A stretch of 64,000 nt of DNA from Zeus faber (lineage: Eukaryota; Chordata; Actinopteri; Zeiformes; Zeidae): contig OY482853.1 of assembly GCA_960531495.1 (NCBI GenBank), positions 25,518,732 through 25,582,731 on the forward strand, in the 5' to 3' direction. Numbering within the stretch: the first letter of the stretch is position 1; each line of letters starts with the position of its first letter. The translations under genes and the position numbers were made by a program. Positions 11,753 to 24,059 of the stretch are shown piece by piece. Under the pieces are notes generated by a model. The model was not told where the DNA came from, made no database searches, and was given only the letters and a program-made list of their open reading frames with translations.

Positions 11753-11800
11753 CGACACACACATGCACACATACACAGAACATCAACCACGCACACACAC
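11704..11800. repeat. Interrupted (CA)n microsatellite
   Basis: CA units with G and T interruptions; the cleanest run is 11727-11752. Confidence 0.9.
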
Positions 11801-13925
11801 AATTATCACATTACAATGGTTGTTAATTGTATCCTTGAGGAAAGCCGAGCATTGTGGGACCTCAGAAGCGCTTCCTAATCAGCGAGATTAAAAGGCTGGT
11901 TACCAAATTGCATGCTGGGTTATGGCTCATAATACCAATTACCACATTGAATGTGTGTTGAATAACAAGCGGCTGGCGATCTGAGACACAAAAGAACTTG
12001 CTTCAGCGAGGTTTGGTTCATAGAATCTAGTATTTCTAATAATAACAATCTCACAGCGTGCTTATGTTTCGGCCCACTGCCGTCCTTGCATTTTGTGTAA
12101 ATGCCACTGACCCTGCCTCGCAAAGTTTTCAAAGGAAAGGGTTCTATAAAGGTCAAAGTGTAATGTTGTACACACATGACCCTTCCCTCTGGTGAGTGCG
12201 CCCCAAATGTCAGTCAAGTCACCCCCCCCTCCAACAAACTGAACGTGAAAGTCAGTTCTCCACACCTGCTTCATTGAGTCACAGTTGTCCTTCGGTTTTA
12301 AGCACTGTGCGGGGAAATCGGAGAGATTAACCCTCTAAAGCCTGTGGGTGTAATATCACAACATCCACTTTTAGCTCCCTTTTAACGACTACATTTACGT
12401 TGTTGATGTGTCTTATTGTTTTTACTCGCAATGTTATTGGATGGATAATGTGTTAATAGATCTGGGAATTTGGTCATGTTTGGGTCCATTTTAGCCAACT
12501 TTCCACTGAGCTCTTCTCTCTTCTTATTTGGGCTTTGCAGGATTTAGCAGAAGAGGTTGGTGTGCGGTGTGGTGGAAATTATTAGGAAACAGAAATGGAC
12601 TAGTGGTGCAACTCACAAACGATTTGTACGTAGTGAACAAATCCTTTAAATGACTCAGGTGTTGGGAGTCACTCTGCCAAAAGTGATTAGTTTGTGACTT
12701 GGTGGCTTCAGCCAGGGACACAGCTGTTCACTGAGACTCGACTCTGGATTTGCACATTGAAAAGGGCCATGAGCGAGATCAATGTGGAAAAAGGTGGAGG
12801 CATTTGGCATAATTGATATTGAATGAATTCCACCAAAATAAATGATTTGGACAGAATTAAATGATGCGTGTGAGAATTCCATTCATAACTCAGAGCCAAA
12901 GACTCTTCAGACTCTTGTTAGACCAACTGAGTCAAACGAACCAAAGAGTCGGAGCACTGAACAAATCCTTTTATTGTGTCTCGTAAACAACCTATTCTCC
13001 AAAAAGAGCCAAACTTTTTATCGCTAAAAAGGACCGTTAATGAGCTTTTATCAGGAGTGGATGATAATGAAAGCAGGATGCGTAATGGATCCTCCAAGAC
13101 GTCCCCATAATCCACCCATTGAGAAGGTCAACGTGTTTGAACCAACAGTTCGACAGCCAAGAAATAGTTATTTTACAAAGTTTTCTTCTCACTCCTTTGT
13201 CCTTGCAAACCAATTCTTAAAGCACAGTTCTTATTACTATGCTTCTCAATATCACAGCTGTCCGTAGAAAAGACTATGTCCTCTGTGTTCCTGACTATTC
13301 TTGCCTTTTTCTGCCAAACGACTCGACTACGAGCCCCTCCTGGATAATGTTTCTCTTCGCCAGGGTGATTGCATATAACATGATGACCCTTGATTTCTTC
13401 AATATCCTTTGCTTTGAGAGCATCTGTGAGAAATGCTGCCGTTGAAAACCAATTTAGGAGAGGCATACCGAAGTGGACGCTAATAAAGTCATGAACATCG
13501 AGTTCAGAAACCTCCTGCTAAACGCTGTCCTATTGACCTTAAAAGTCAACTTTTATAACTGAATTAGTAAAAAGTGTGCAAAAAATTTGTGCAGTGAAAA
13601 GACACAAAACCTCAGCGAGGGATATAATATGTACATGTGTGTGTGTTTTCTCAAGATGAATAAAGGGTTAAATGGAAAATCAATGGCATTTATTGAGGTT
13701 GATAGAAATATAGATGCCGCTGGTTCAAGTCACACGTTTGAGTAGTGCAGGGAAGGTCTCTATCAGCAGACACGATCAAAAAGTTAATTGGAATCGACCC
13801 CCTCTCTTTGCTTCTAATGTAAATAAACTTTATTAAGAAGTTGATGGTTTCATTTCAGTTGAATTTATATCTTCAGACACCTGGCCTTTCTCTATATCGT
13901 TTTCTCACACATACACACTCTCTCA
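11801..13925. other. No gene recognised; scattered repeat-like motifs
   Basis: Short frames only. Motifs such as AACAAATCCTTT occur at 12639 and 12960, in a style seen in old fish DNA transposons, but I could not define ends or a target duplication. Confidence 0.4.
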
Positions 13926-13933
13926 CAATCAGA

Positions 13934-13982
13934 CACACGCACACACACACACACACACACGCGCACACACACACACACACAC
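13934..13982. repeat. (CA)n microsatellite
   Basis: CA units interrupted by GCGC near 13962. Confidence 0.93.
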
Positions 13983-15480
13983 AGTTTAAGTATTTATCCG
14001 TCTCTAGTGTATGATAGGAGCCTGTATGGCAAACAGATTAAAGCCACGCACAGCAGGTCCATACTAATCTCCAAAGGGATATGGCTTCACTCCGCTTGAA
14101 AGAGACACCACAGAGCTTTCTCCTCCTTTCCTTTCCCCTCTCTCTGTCTCTTCAATGACAAATGGACACATGGGCATAAACCCATCTGGAGGCCAGTAAC
14201 ATCTCTACAGAGAGAATAGTTTAGTGTTCCAATAATTAAAGCTGTCACAACTGTTGCATAACAGCCTGATGATAAATAAATAGAATGTGAATTAGGAGCA
14301 CTTCCATCCGTTGGATTGAGGATCTTGAGCTCTGTCTACCCCAATTGTTATGTTAAGCTCTTCTCTAATAGGTAGATATGTATTATTTCACTGTTATAAA
14401 CGCATACTATCATTGTTGCATAAAATTAACAAAAAATACATTTAAATTGTTAATGGCCTTCTAAATGTGTACATCTTAAATTTAGAATTTTGAATTTAAC
14501 TTAGATTAATTCATAAATAAATAAAAATAGAAAAACAATTGGTAATATGCAATAACCTTCAAAATAACCAAAAATTTGAAACATTGCGCAATATACAATA
14601 TACAATAACCAATATTGTTTGTTGTTTTGTTTTCTATTGATTATTTAATAAACAATACAATTAGGCCTACAATTAACATTTTCTCACTCTATGTTCATGT
14701 TTATGACATAAAATACACATGCCATGTTGTTAACGACTTAAATTGCAATGTGCAATGAATGTGTTGAATGAATAAATGAATGAATGTATTTATTCCATAT
14801 ACACGGTTACATACGACCTTAAACCCACACAACGGCAGCACGTGGAACAATAGCAGTTCAGGAAAGATGCAGAAAGAAGAAGAAAGAAGCACTTAGATAT
14901 TTACTTCATCACATCACGTCAGTTGCGCTGACCATTTTGAAAGAGTGGCCTTGACTCCACTCCAGCGGCAAACCTTAGAACGGCAGACATTACAACGTAA
15001 GTTTTAAGGGTGGAAAACCTCTCTAGTCCAAGAGGTTTTCTATAATAAACAGCTGGGAGATATAAATCATGAAAAAAACCTTTTTAGTCCTGTTTACTAT
15101 TTCAAACTAAACACAGTCTGAGGGGAGTGACTGTTAAGTGTTTGAAGGACGCTGGAGAGGTTGACTGGCAGAGGGCAGGCGGGATGATGTAAAAGTACAA
15201 CGACTGATACATGGGAGTCCTTATTTTCAAGGGCGAGCTCCAGAATATTGTCATGGACAACCTGTAATTTGATGCTACAGTAAAGGGAAGTTTTTAAGAT
15301 TCATTTTACACTTTTCACCCTGTCAGGATCTTTCGCTTTGGGTGTCTAATGGGCCACAGCCGTCATTGCCTGTACCATCTACATTTTTATACGTATCAGT
15401 CTCCCCCAGTAATTTGTGGAAAGATGGAAACTGATGAAATTGACATTTCTTTATCGGTGTTCTATTAAAAAAATAGCATA
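13983..15480. other. No gene or repeat recognised
   Basis: Very AT-rich in 14220-14680. Short frames only and no recognisable element. Confidence 0.5.
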
Positions 15481-15596
15481 ATGTCATGCATGTAATATTG
15501 ATACTAATATAATATCAATATTATGATAGGAGACTAGATAGCATCTGCGATTTTGGTTATTGTAAGACTATGATATAGTTTAATGTTGTCTTTAGG

Positions 15597-16287
15597 GCTG
15601 CTGTGGGAATTTCAGGGCCCTCCGGCACAGAGACACAGACGACACAGTTTATTGTAGAGAGGGGGCTTGGTGGAATAAGCCCAGGAGCAGATGGACACTC
15701 GTGGGGCACGAGCTGCTGTGCTGGCTGGTCGGGGCGTGGCCGGGCTTGACTGTTGCGAGAGCTGCTCGGAGGGACGGCCTGGCTGCTGGATGGTCCACGC
15801 GGTGGCTGTTGGGTGGAGGAGCTAGCTGTAAGCACTTACCTACAGTGGTTGCTGCGGCTGCTTCTCCCCCGGTCCTCTGCAGGACCGCATAGGTGCTGCT
15901 GCTGCCAGTCGGGAGAGGGTCGGTGCTGGGGCCGCCCGTTGACCCGCTGGTGGCTCCAGGGTGTCTTCGGACGGCCCTTCTGTTTCCCATTCAGGTGCCA
16001 CTATGGCAGTTTCAGAGCCCACCGGCACAGAGACACAGACGATGGGGTTGAGAAAACACTGTTTATTGTAGATAGTGGGCTCGGTGGAATAAGCTCAGGA
16101 GCAGATGGACAGGTGTCATGACAAGGGCTCCTCTCCTGAGTGTGTGTGGGGATGGGGGTTTTACCTGTTGCTCGTTGGACCAATCAATGAGCAACGGTTA
16201 TACAGCCAGTCTGATCCTGGGCCCTAATTACCTAGAGGTAGAACAGATGTGGCTGCTCAAACCACACTATCCCCACACAACAGCTGC
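15597..16287 (-). mobile_element. Short internally deleted LTR retrotransposon (TSD GCTGC)
   Basis: The body 15602-16282 (681 bp) is flanked by GCTGC at 15597-15601 and 16283-16287. Read on the minus strand, a full LTR (16282 to about 16004) is followed within a few bases by TGGCACCTGAATGG, a TGG-starting stretch where a tRNA primer site is expected. About 300 bp of GC-rich internal sequence follows (to about 15698), then only the last third of a second LTR (15697-15602). Both LTR parts share CCGGCACAGAGACACAGACG and match the solo LTRs at 7913-8209 and 26688-26998. The polyadenylation signal AATAAA is at 16062-16067 on the minus strand. One internal deletion probably removed the coding region and the front of the 3' LTR. 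Confidence 0.85.
15698..15990 (-). pseudogene. Internal remnant of the LTR element, Ser/Pro/Thr-rich frame
   Basis: A 113-codon open frame (15649-15990) covers the internal stretch and runs into the partial LTR. The product is rich in Pro, Ser, Thr and Ala (PTGSSSTYAV, SLRAALATVKPG) and shows no zinc knuckle, protease or polymerase motif. It may be the start of a gag-like gene or simply GC-rich untranslated leader. I do not assign a function. Its CpG- and GC-rich composition differs from the AT-rich flanks, consistent with arrival inside the retrotransposon. Confidence 0.3.
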
Positions 16288-16470
16288 GTTACAGTAAAGT
16301 AATGCAACTTTCTGGACCATAGACTACGTAGACTGATCTACTGTAGCTTTCAATTCCCCTACCTGCTTGATCATAATATCCACATTAATAATGATTGTCA
16401 TCCCAAAATATCGTCAAATTGTCCATATAGAGTAATTCGGTCCAAAATATTGTGATATTGCAGGTTGGGC

Positions 16471-17639
16471 AGGATCGAATAGAGAGTTGACTTTATTGCA
16501 GAACAAGCCACGTTTTGCACTTTTTGCACGTTTTGCGATTTTCCCAGACAGCTTCCTCTGGTGGCCCGGTAAGGGATGAACCGAATCCCTTATAATATGT
16601 GTGCTTTTTGTGTCTACATTTTCTATATTTCAACAGGGCAGAGTATAAACAGTATATGAGAAGTAACGTTCCCGTCTTACTGTTATTACAATGTTCAACA
16701 CTACTCCGTTAAAAAGGTAAACACGTCGCTCCGTGGGGGAGAGGTTAACCACATGCGGGTCCAGTCTTGTTGACTGTCCTGACGTGGCCCATTTCATGTC
16801 TTTAACTGACAATTAACCTTCAACCCTCCAGCACAGACACTTTAAACCACTTAAAATATAGGGTACAACAACGAGACGAACATTGACCTCATGCTAATCC
16901 TGTTTTTTTTTAATGAATACTTAATTGTGTTTAAAATGGAACAAAACAAACAATACAAACTAGAGGTTCTTACCACATGTTAATTTATTTCCTTTTCCAT
17001 GACAAGCATTTCTGATTTCAGTGCAATTATTTCTATTCATCAGGACGTCAGCCCGTATTTTTATTATGCGTCCTCTGTCCACCATCTGTACATTCTCCAA
17101 GGATTTCAGGACGAGATGTTTACGCAAAGAATCATCAAGGAAACTCACCATTGTAGAGTAAACACTTGGGGGGAAAGGAAGGAAGTCGGTCCTTCACTTG
17201 TTATGACAACCATTGATCATCATCCTCGCGATGGGCTGTGGCTGGAAATTTCCACAGCCTACATTAAGGTCTTAATCGTTTACACTGTAACTCGATTATT
17301 ATAATTATTGAATCCTCTCGGATTCCGTGAATGAAAAGGGTGGGGAATAATGGCCAATTACTCACTGGTCATTCATCTCACGTTCCAATGTGTATTTTCC
17401 TTTTAAAGCGACGGCTGCTAGCTCCCAAGAACCGATTTTAGCGAAGTCCTTCTCCAAATCCATCTCATCAGATCTATCTAATATATTTCACATATTAGAG
17501 TATATATATATATAATTAAAAGTTTTGAATTAAAAAAAATATATTCATCCACTCTGGATTGGCATAAGAGAGATGAAACATCGGATGATGATGAAATTTC
17601 ACGGATGAAATTTCACACAAAGTAAAGGCCCTGGGACCA
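16471..17639. other. No gene or repeat recognised
   Basis: Non-coding, with a short (TA)n at 17501-17511 and an A/T-rich stretch around 17480-17550. Short frames only. Confidence 0.45.
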
Positions 17640-18166
17640 TCTGGCTTCTATTTTATTTTGGCTTTTTTCTTTTTTTTTCTTTTTTTCTTTTCCAATATAA
17701 TTTATTGAATTTTCCATTTTTATACATAAACTCAAATAAACACAAACATTTTAACATTCCCAGCACCATTTCTATCCCTCCCTTCCGCCCACAAGTACAA
17801 AGAAAACCCCCCTCACCCACCCCAAACAATCCTTGGGTCAACACAATTTTTTTTTTATTATATTAAAATAAATAGAAATAAGGGTTAATAAATAAGCTAA
17901 CAATTAAAAAACACATCCACAAAGACAATGGCAGCATTAATATAACAAAAACAGAGCGATAGAAAAAAGATATGTCAAATAAAATGTAAAAAAACTAACA
18001 CAGGCTCATTCTCAAGCAGTTTACATGTGGGCACAACCATTTTGCACACAAAGATTCCCAGTTTTTATGTGACTTGATAGATAAATTAAATAAATATGGG
18101 AAATAAGTAAATTAATAAATTGCTTGAAGTACAACATAATCCTTGGGACATTGAGAGGCAGAAAAA

Positions 18167-18209
<43 letters not shown>

Positions 18210-18253
18210 AAGGTAATTATGGCTGATCAAGCGGAACCCGACTCACTGAAATG
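17640..18253 (-). other. L1 3' UTR with (TTTA)n and poly(A)-type end
   Basis: On the minus strand this contains a (TTTA)n run (plus-strand AAAT units at 18162-18210), T/A-rich sequence and a final polyadenylation signal (TTCAATAAAT, about 17702-17711), followed by a tract of A interrupted by G. This is the expected tail of an L1-type element. Confidence 0.7.
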
Positions 18254-19185
18254 TCATATTAGTGGTTGCCACCTGACATAACATTTCTTGTCTGAACCTC
18301 TCTGTGTAAACTTGATTTTCTCTTGTTTGAGAAAAAATATCAGGTCCCTCAACCAGGAAGACGATGATGGAGCGCTAGAAGATTTGCATGAGGGCAGAAT
18401 CCTCCTGCGTGCCAAGAGGGAAGAAAATGCGATTGCATCTGCCTGTTTGGCACGCAGGCTTGGCATGTCTACAGGGGCCCCAAAGATGGAGATTAGGGGA
18501 CATGGTGGCAGATCCATTTCCAGAATATCTGATGGAGTTTTGAAAATGATGCCCGAAAATTGTCTTAGTTTTGGGCAAAAATAAAATATATGGCTAAGGT
18601 CGGCAGGGGCGTGGTTACACCGGTCACATCTGTTGTCCACATTTAGGTATATTTATGTTAATTTGTCTTTGGAATAGTGGATCCTGTGAAGGACCTTAAA
18701 CTGAATGAGGCCCAGTTGTGCACATGATGTGGTAGAGCTTACCCGTTCAATTGCCTTAGCCCACCAGTCGTCTGAAAGCTCAACATTAATTTCCTTTTCG
18801 CAAGCAGCTTTAGCTTCGACAACAGATTTATTATTTGATGACATAAAGCAAAGAGAAATCCAAGAGATGAACGATTTCTGATCGGGACAAATTTTTAGTA
18901 GTTCCTCCCAAGGCAACAGAGTTGGTGGTGAAGAAAATTAAGAACATGTGGTGGATACACAATGTTGTATTTGAAAGTAACGGAAGAGATGAGAGTGTGG
19001 CAAGTCATATTTTCTGGAGAGAGATGCAAAGCTAGAGAAATTATTGTCAGGATAAAGGTTTCGGAAGCAGGTAAGTCCCTATCTTTTCCACAAGGAGAAA
19101 GAAGAGTCCAAAGCAGAATGTGGGAATATGTGATTATTAGTGATGGGACCTAAAGTTGAGGCAAAAGTGAATTTGAAGTGGTGTC
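18254..19185 (-). pseudogene. L1 ORF2 C-terminal region with CCHC-like motif
   Basis: The frame 18916-18653 gives the conserved stretch LIQFKVLHRIHYSKDKL, a hallmark just before the zinc-knuckle-like end of fish L1 ORF2. The adjoining frame 18640-18254 gives CDRCNHAPADLSHIFYFCP, the cysteine/histidine motif of this domain. Upstream, to about 19185, translations such as NLYPDNNFSSFASLSRKYDL, PHSHLFRYFQIQHC and PWEEL continue the same domain, broken by stops and frame changes. In active L1 this end helps nucleic-acid binding. Here it is a fossil joined by deletion to the front of the RT domain. Confidence 0.85.
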
Positions 19186-19639
19186 CCGTCTAGAAGAGAC
19201 AAGGGTCTATAGGATCCACAAGAAGTGGGGTCCTTTTCTTTTTTAAGTAATAGAAAGATTGAGAGTAAGTGGTAAAATATCATGTTCTACTGACTCATTG
19301 TACAACTCCAAAAGAAGTGGGGCTAGTTTATCACAAAATTTCTTAAAAAAAAACTCAGTCCACTAGCCATCCGGGCCCTGGGGCTTTATTACTTTGCATT
19401 CATTTAATTGCTCTTATTACTTCCTCTAGCTTCAATAACGAGTCCAAATCGCCTGCTGTGGCAGGGTCAATAGTGGGTGTTTCCAAATTGTCGAGAAATC
19501 GGTCCATAGTAGTGGAGTCAGTAGGAAAACCGGATTTGAATGATTGAAATGTTGCATTGACATCAGCGGGGTCAGAGAGCACGTTACCAGAGGTGTCTCT
19601 AATTTTAGGAATCAGACGTGAGGCCGCTTGACGCTTCAA
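19186..19639 (-). pseudogene. L1 ORF2 linker and start of RT, truncated
   Basis: The minus-strand frame 19639-19400 reads RLIPKIRDTSGNVLSDPADV and later LLKLEEVIRAIK. Continuing through a frameshift gives NKAPGPDG and FCDKLAPLLLELYNE, the standard run-in to L1 reverse transcriptase. The last recognisable part is a degraded LKK...SYRPL-like stretch near 19200-19240. After this the sequence jumps directly to the C-terminal domain, so the palm with its catalytic aspartates has been deleted. Confidence 0.8.
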
Positions 19640-20015
19640 CTGGTGGCAAGCAGATGACCAGCCTTATCGCCATACTCATAATAGTTCCTACGAGACTGTA
19701 AAAACGTACGCTCAGCTTGTCTAGTTTGCAAAGTGATGAGTTCCTTATAGAGCTCAGGGCTAGAGTTTGTGACATATTGGTGGTCTAAATTAAGAATACA
19801 GTCAGTGAGTCCGATTTTTTTAAGCTTTATACTGCTTAGTTAGGTTACTGGCTTTGTCTGAAAGGAGAAGAGTGTTGAACCTCCAAAGGGGTCCAAATTT
19901 TACTATGAGAGGGTATGGATATATTGAGAGCCAGAGGGACATTATCACTTATGACTATAGCTAGATATTCTGTGGAGGTAACCCTGGGAAGGAGACAGCT
20001 ATCAACAAAAAATAA

Positions 20016-20420
20016 TCAATCCGGGAAATAGGAGCAGTGTACTTGTGACTGCAACTCTTTTGCATGTGGATTACGAAATCTCCATGGTTCGGCACAGCCA
20101 TTCTGTAGCATAAAATCTGAGAATGACCTCGACATCGCTGAGGGAGATGCTGTCTTAGGGTTGGAACGGTCTAACTGTGACACAATTGAGGTCACCTCCA
20201 ATAATGACGAGATGAGTACTCAGACAGGAAAGGGTGCTCACTAGTTTGTTTGCAAATCCCACATCCTAAAAATTTGGGGCGTACACATTCACTAGCAAAA
20301 CTGGTGTCTGAAACAACAAACCTGCAACAATTAAATACCTCCCATTAGGATCGGCGATAGTGTCAGGGGGGGTAAATTGCATCCTCATCCTCTCAGCCGA
20401 AAACCCTCCTCACCCTGTTG
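20016..20420 (-). pseudogene. L1 ORF2 endonuclease fragment
   Basis: Minus-strand translation gives PPDTIADPNGRYLIVAG, LLVNVYAPNF, a stop, then LSTHLVIIGGDLNCV and, after a one-base frame change, QLDRSNPKTASPSAMSRSF and FMLQNGCAEPWRFRNPHAKE. NVYAPN and GGD(F/L)NCV are signature motifs of the L1 AP-type endonuclease; here the usual phenylalanine of GDFN is leucine. The C-terminal half with the SDH motif has not survived in any readable frame. Confidence 0.82.
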
Positions 20421-20509
20421 TGGTCGGGAAAAGGAAAGAAGGACCAACAGATTGTTGCGCCTTGAATGCGATTCCAAATCCTATGCCTTGGCCTTAAGCT
20501 GCGTGTTGT

Positions 20510-20752
20510 CTAACCGCAGGTGAGAGCAAAATCCTCCCAGGCTACGATCCGGTCATTGTGATCCAACATCGCTGAATCCATGTCAGCCAGCGTCTGGGTG
20601 TGGGACTCTGTGGTGCTCTTTATGTCCTCCAAAGTGGCGGAAATGGGTTTCAGCGCCTCTTCCATAGTGGTTTTAAGTGTGAGAGTATTAGTCAGATCGG
20701 CAATCAATATTGAGCAGAGTTTGTCCAGGTCCGGCAGTAGCAGGTCCGGCAA
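20510..20752 (-). pseudogene. L1 ORF1 coiled-coil fragment
   Basis: An 80-residue frame starting PDLLLPDLDKLCSILIADLT with repeated hydrophobic spacing (LKTTMEEALKPISATLEDIK, HTQTLADMDSAMLDHNDRI). This fits the coiled coil of an L1 ORF1 RNA-binding protein. No RRM or C-terminal domain follows; the sequence passes straight into the endonuclease region, so most of ORF1 is deleted. Assignment rests mainly on position upstream of the endonuclease and the heptad pattern. Confidence 0.6.
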
Positions 20753-20863
20753 GTCCGAATATTATTTGGAACTTTTCCGACTTTGTATGCAGGCTTATAT
20801 TTGCTATTAGGTGAGATTTTTAATAAAATAAGGGCCTGATCATCCTTGAAAGCCTGACAACTT

Positions 20864-20969
<106 letters not shown>

Positions 20970-20989
20970 ACTGTCAACCAATTACCATG

Positions 20990-21170
20990 TTGGATTACAT
21001 GTATATGAAGCTGTTCAATGACCATTTACACTTTAATTCCACGGTGAGAGTGATTGGGACCTCTGGACTTCACCACCACATTAAAACCAAGATTGAGACG
21101 TTCCGACTGGGAGTTTCCCGGCGTATTAACATCTGGAGTATTATTTCCATTTTCATTCCATTTTTTTGTA
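20990..21170 (+). repeat. Unnamed dispersed repeat B, copy 1
   Basis: Aligns along about 170 bp with 40330-40505 in the same orientation. Shared blocks include CATTTACACTTTAATTCCAC (21023-21042), a degenerate middle, and a GTATTAACA...ATTTCCA-TTTCATT end. No termini or coding frame recognised. Confidence 0.65.
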
Positions 21171-22060
21171 CGGGCAGATGAGGTCCGTGCCACATTGTTG
21201 CCTGGTAATACAGCGGTTTGCCATGTTTGGGGAATGGCGCCCTGCAAACCTAGCACAAATCAACCAATCAACCTTGGGAAAAGTTATTTGAGCGGGGTAG
21301 ACGTCCTTTCGTTTAAGTGCAAGGTTGAAGCCATGTCGTACGTATCGTGCTGAACTAAATTCAGGCCTCGCTAGAGAGAGTAATGACCTGTTACAGTTGA
21401 ATGTAAATGTGCTACCATTGATCAGTTCTACAATAAATCAACTCTCTCTTTCAGGGGGAGATTGAAAGTGGTTTTAACATGATTTTTCTTAGCATTTAAA
21501 CTCGACGTGGAGTATATACATTCCAACCCTGGAGCATACCGCTAGAACAGCTTGTGTGTAACTCAGATAAGCCATTTGAAACTCGGAGCACTGAGGGTTT
21601 TGTTATTTTTTCCTTCTTCACCTCAGATGATTCTCTTACTCCCACTAGTTTAATCCTCTGTCTATCCTCCACCTTTCCGACACCTTATCGTGCCGTTTCA
21701 TCTTAACTCCTATCTCTCCTCACTCTGATTTAAGTTGCACCACAATAAGTGATACCAGTGTTGGGTGAACATGAATGAGTAGGATAACACGACAGGATGT
21801 CCCACGGCAGCAGCGATAGTAACATTTTAATGGTCTGAGCTGATGGCCAGCCATTTCTCACATGTTATTGATCGTGGAGCTGGACCTCTGATTTGTCTCT
21901 GTACGTCAAGGCGGAAAGGAAGAAGTCGAGACAGTGTAGTGGTGAATGGAGGTTAAGTTAAGTTAAACACAAAATCACCATTCTCATTGTCCAATAAATC
22001 ACTTTGGAAAGTAGTTTTGGAGTTAGCCAATGTTGCTCACACTATAATCTAGGGCTGCAT
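21171..22060. other. No gene or repeat recognised
   Basis: Ordinary non-coding sequence with short frames only. Confidence 0.45.
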
Positions 22061-22074
22061 AACATTGTTTTACT

Positions 22075-22340
22075 ATTATTCATTAGGGGTCCAGCCAGAC
22101 TGGCAGGAACCCTGTTGTTTTTGTCATTATTCTTCCATTATCACCGGCGAAATCGCCTGGCGCTCATATACCGCCAAACCGACAGACACAAATAAATACG
22201 ATTTGTATTTGGGGCAGTCCACACACCTTGTTGTCCAAGTTTGATCCACATTGGCCTATATCTGCAGGAGTAGTTGGTAAATAAACATGTTTCTGTCACC
22301 TCCGTCGGCGATACCAAAAGGTCATGTGAAAACACTGCAG
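22075..22340. repeat. Possible interspersed-repeat fragment
   Basis: The stretch GGGGTCCAGCCAGACTGGCA, followed by GGAACCCTGTTG and TTTTTGTCATTATTCTTCC, resembles a fish repeat with this layout whose family I cannot name. It has no coding frame and no defined ends. Confidence 0.3.
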
Positions 22341-23180
22341 ACTACTAATGGGTTACAGAGAATTGTCACTGCGTAATCATTGTGCGACACAGGAAAACTT
22401 GAGCCAACTTGCAGTATGCGCAGCAGCTGTTCGCCGATCACATACTGGATGTGGAGAGAAAGCACGCGTGCCCTCTAGTTATCATCCTCAGGGTTTTTAA
22501 AAAATGGAATTCAAGACACAAACTCCCGAAATACAAGCAGTTTATTTAACTGTCCGAGCAGAGAGGAGAACGCGCTCTACCACCGCTACACCACTGTCCA
22601 CAATGCATATCATGCATGAATACACGGTATTTGCAACTCCAGCCAAGAGACATTGCAACAATGATACTGTTGCAGGCTTTTTGCACAGTATCACTGACAT
22701 GAAGCACCCCAAGAAAACCAAAAAAAGCTTATTTCAAATTTATCATACGAACAACAATATGATATAATATAATACCTTTTCCAAAGCAGCCTCAATCACC
22801 AGTGAAGCTGCAAAATGTTTGCAAGAGTTCACCTAAGTTGACATATTATTGGCAGTTAACTGGGGGAGTTACAGTTTATGTTGTGTAGTAGTACGACACT
22901 TGAGGTTTCTTTTTGTTATCATACCAGGACAATGACTAATGATTTTGGGGGGAGGTTATCAGTCTTTAGATTCCAAATTCCAAATTAATGGACGTCAATA
23001 ATAAACGTATATTTCATAGTCAAAGCCAGATTTGACTACGAATCAAATGGAATACATTAAAGACAAATGAACATTAACCTTAATCAATTTTCCAGTATTG
23101 CGACTAGGGCTTGTACATAATTCCGTCACACACGTCACACTGACTAACCTGGACCCCGTGCATTGCTCCTCGCAGCTAAA
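22341..23180. other. No gene or repeat recognised
   Basis: AT-rich, short frames only. Confidence 0.45.
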
Positions 23181-23182
23181 TG

Positions 23183-23183
<1 letters not shown>

Positions 23184-23231
<48 letters not shown>

Positions 23232-23232
23232 T
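23184..23232. repeat. (TTA)n microsatellite
   Basis: About 16 TTA units. The following 23265-23345 has repeated GATACC motifs of the kind found at ends of some hAT elements, too short to assign. Confidence 0.95.
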
Positions 23233-23349
23233 TAGAATTTTTTTATGTAATCTAATTTAACTTTATTCAATACTAGTTCCGATACCTTGGCTCTGATACC
23301 GCTTCCTTCAGGATACTTTTATTACCAATACCATTTGCCCATTTTTTCA

Positions 23350-24045
23350 TACCGAGGAAGCACAGAGTGAGTCATTGCTGCTTTAAAATCAGAAATGTAT
23401 TTTTTAACAGGAAGAAAATTGGGTTCCGCTACTGCACTAACCTTTGAGTTTTATTTATGGCTCACCGGTGCTGGAAAGTGTCACTACTTTGCTACAGAAT
23501 GTTCCAATAATACCCAGCTATACCGTCTGAATTTTCGTTTTAATAGTCTTCCAAGAAGAATGGGTGGTGGTTTTCCATCTCTTACTTACTCCTCCTGAGA
23601 ACAGAACCAGATATTCTCTCCTATAGATTCCTTTTTTCTAACAATATTCAGTTCGTAGACACATATCTTGAAGGTAGCCATGTAAACACGTACATGTGAA
23701 CCTCGCTGCTTTTAAAACTGATTGTGCTTTCCAACCAGAACACAACTTAAAGCGTGAATGCAGATTTGTATCTTTTCACCCAAAAGACGACAGAGATAAG
23801 ACTTAACCTCGAGCTGATTTCAGTTTCCCAATGAACTGCACGCCTTTTACGTCTGCAGCATCCAGCCTCGCATACTGAACCTCGGAGATAAAAATGAGGA
23901 CAAGAGATGTCATTCCGCTTGATTCCCACACATCGGCATTCGGCACAGTTAACGTTAACATTTCTAGCTCTATGGACGAGTTCATCACGAATGGAGTTTG
24001 CTTTGAAGTTCTTTAAGTTGCTCTTTTCCTTTGCAGTTATAATAA
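23350..24045. other. No gene or repeat recognised
   Basis: Frames of up to 134 codons on the minus strand (24151-23747) show no domain or conserved motif and are judged to be chance. Confidence 0.45.
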
Positions 24046-24059
24046 ATGAATGAAATGAC

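Larger units (their letters stand above)
15481..16470. mobile_element. Degenerate hAT-type non-autonomous element, split by an LTR element
   Basis: The sequences either side of the inserted LTR element (15481-15596 and 16288-16470) resemble one common fish hAT-type element. The left part has ATAATATCAATATTATGATA and GATATAGTTTAATGTTGTC; the right part has GTTACAGTAAAGTAATG, CATAATATCCACATTAATA and AAAATATTGTGATATTGCA, ending near GGTTGGGCAGG. The resemblance comes from family knowledge, and no clean target duplication is visible. Confidence 0.5.
17640..20770 (-). mobile_element. Decayed L1/Tx1-type LINE with large internal deletions, copy 1
   Basis: Read on the minus strand, fragments occur in the order expected of a fish L1: ORF1 coiled coil (20752-20510), endonuclease (about 20400-20016), pre-RT linker with APGPDG (19639-19350), entry to the RT, then a jump to the ORF2 C-terminus (about 19180-18254) and a 3' UTR (18253 to about 17690). 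It ends in an A-rich tract (T-rich on the plus strand, 17648-17692) just after an AATAAA. Most of ORF1 and nearly all RT palm motifs are missing. Stops and frameshifts are spread throughout. Confidence 0.88.
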
